The position numbers were made by a program, and so were the translations under genes. A model generated the notes under the pieces. It saw only the letters and a program-made list of their open reading frames with translations, was not told the origin of the DNA and did no database searches. From positions 1-64,000 of the forward strand of contig CAINFC010000275.1 of NCBI GenBank assembly GCA_903847975.1: a DNA stretch of 64,000 nucleotides, given 5' to 3'. Origin of the DNA: an uncultured Acidobacteriota bacterium (lineage in GTDB: Bacteria > Acidobacteriota > UBA6911 > CAINFC01). Of the stretch, positions 63,861 to 64,000 are shown piece by piece (the stretch's first letter is position 1; each line of letters opens with the position of its first letter).

Positions 63861-64000
63861 TCAGGGCTTGCGATCCGGCAAACGTTGCAGTCCGACCAGC
63901 TTCCAGCCTTGCGGAAGTTTTTGGAAAAAAACCTGAACGGGCACTTTCCAGGAAGCCTCAGGAGAGTCGGCGGCAGCCACCTCCACTTTGACGAATGCCC
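63861..64000 (-). CDS. C-terminal fragment of an unknown protein (cut by window edge)
   Basis: An open frame on the minus strand ends at TGA 63861-63863 and runs to the window edge. About 46 residues are seen: AFVKVEVAAADSPEASWKVP, then VQVFFQKLPQGWKLVGLQRL and PDRKP. This reads like a small secreted or membrane-anchored domain, but no family can be assigned. The gap to the carrier gene is 31 bases, so the two are probably in one operon. Confidence 0.6.
   Translation of the reverse strand, partial: AFVKVEVAAADSPEASWKVPVQVFFQKLPQGWKLVGLQRLPDRKP

Overview
The window looks like chromosome from a diderm, probably anaerobic, moderately high-GC bacterium. Outer-membrane barrel proteins, lipoprotein and periplasmic exports and sigma-54 promoters point to a Gram-negative. 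A glycyl radical enzyme with its activase implies an anaerobic lifestyle. A deltaproteobacterial (Desulfobacterota-like) origin is my best guess, but no rRNA or marker gene is present to prove it. I saw no tRNA, rRNA, CRISPR array, intact insertion sequence or phage gene.

Layout. 1-2718: the 3' part of a gamma-glutamyltransferase gene and a frameshifted radical SAM gene. 2932-8464: a secreted glycosidase-like protein, then a receiver-only response regulator overlapping a large GAF/PAS histidine kinase. 8766-14001: DUF2950 and DUF3300 genes (minus) divergent from a DcaP-like porin and an exported glutaminase (plus). 14056-22420: a glycyl radical enzyme cluster with an SDR, a phosphofructokinase-like protein whose nucleotide loop is degenerate, the activase, an aspartate:alanine-exchanger-type transporter and a double carboxymuconolactone-decarboxylase protein. 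22439-39892: a long plus-strand carbohydrate block: glucosidase-like GH63-type protein, glucose dehydrogenase, HAD phosphatase, transketolase, DUF1254/DUF1214 protein, 6-phosphogluconate dehydrogenase, G6P dehydrogenase, transaldolase, G6P isomerase, 6-phosphogluconolactonase, ribose-5-phosphate isomerase, ROK glucokinase and a sugar-nucleotide-type epimerase. This is nearly a whole oxidative pentose phosphate cycle; only ribulose-phosphate 3-epimerase is missing. 40095-59501: an envelope region with porins, a sortase followed by its likely LPKTG substrate, DUF481, DUF2252, BON, DUF3313, SUMF1-like, DUF1622, DUF2254, Omp85-like and arylsulfatase genes. 59526-64000 (minus): a symporter fused to a solute-binding domain, an exported PAP2 phosphatase, an ATP/ADP-translocase-like carrier and the tail of an unknown gene.

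The strongest hidden signal is regulatory. Five copies of a two-arm palindromic element (GCGATATTTCGC, 6 bp, then a RGCGRCCYGTCGCC-like arm) each lie about 100 bp from a sigma-54 type -24/-12 promoter (TGG-N11-GC). Two of the five sit between divergent genes and also face a second promoter, giving seven promoters in all. They are placed to drive DUF3300/DUF2950, the porin/glutaminase pair, the sortase/LPKTG group, a small exported protein with the DUF481 gene, an outer-membrane protein, DUF2252, and the monooxygenase-like/BON/DUF3313 group. I read this as one enhancer-controlled envelope regulon whose activator lies outside the window. The sortase-LPKTG pair in a diderm, the unassigned glycyl radical cluster and the clustered pentose phosphate cycle are the other main points of interest.
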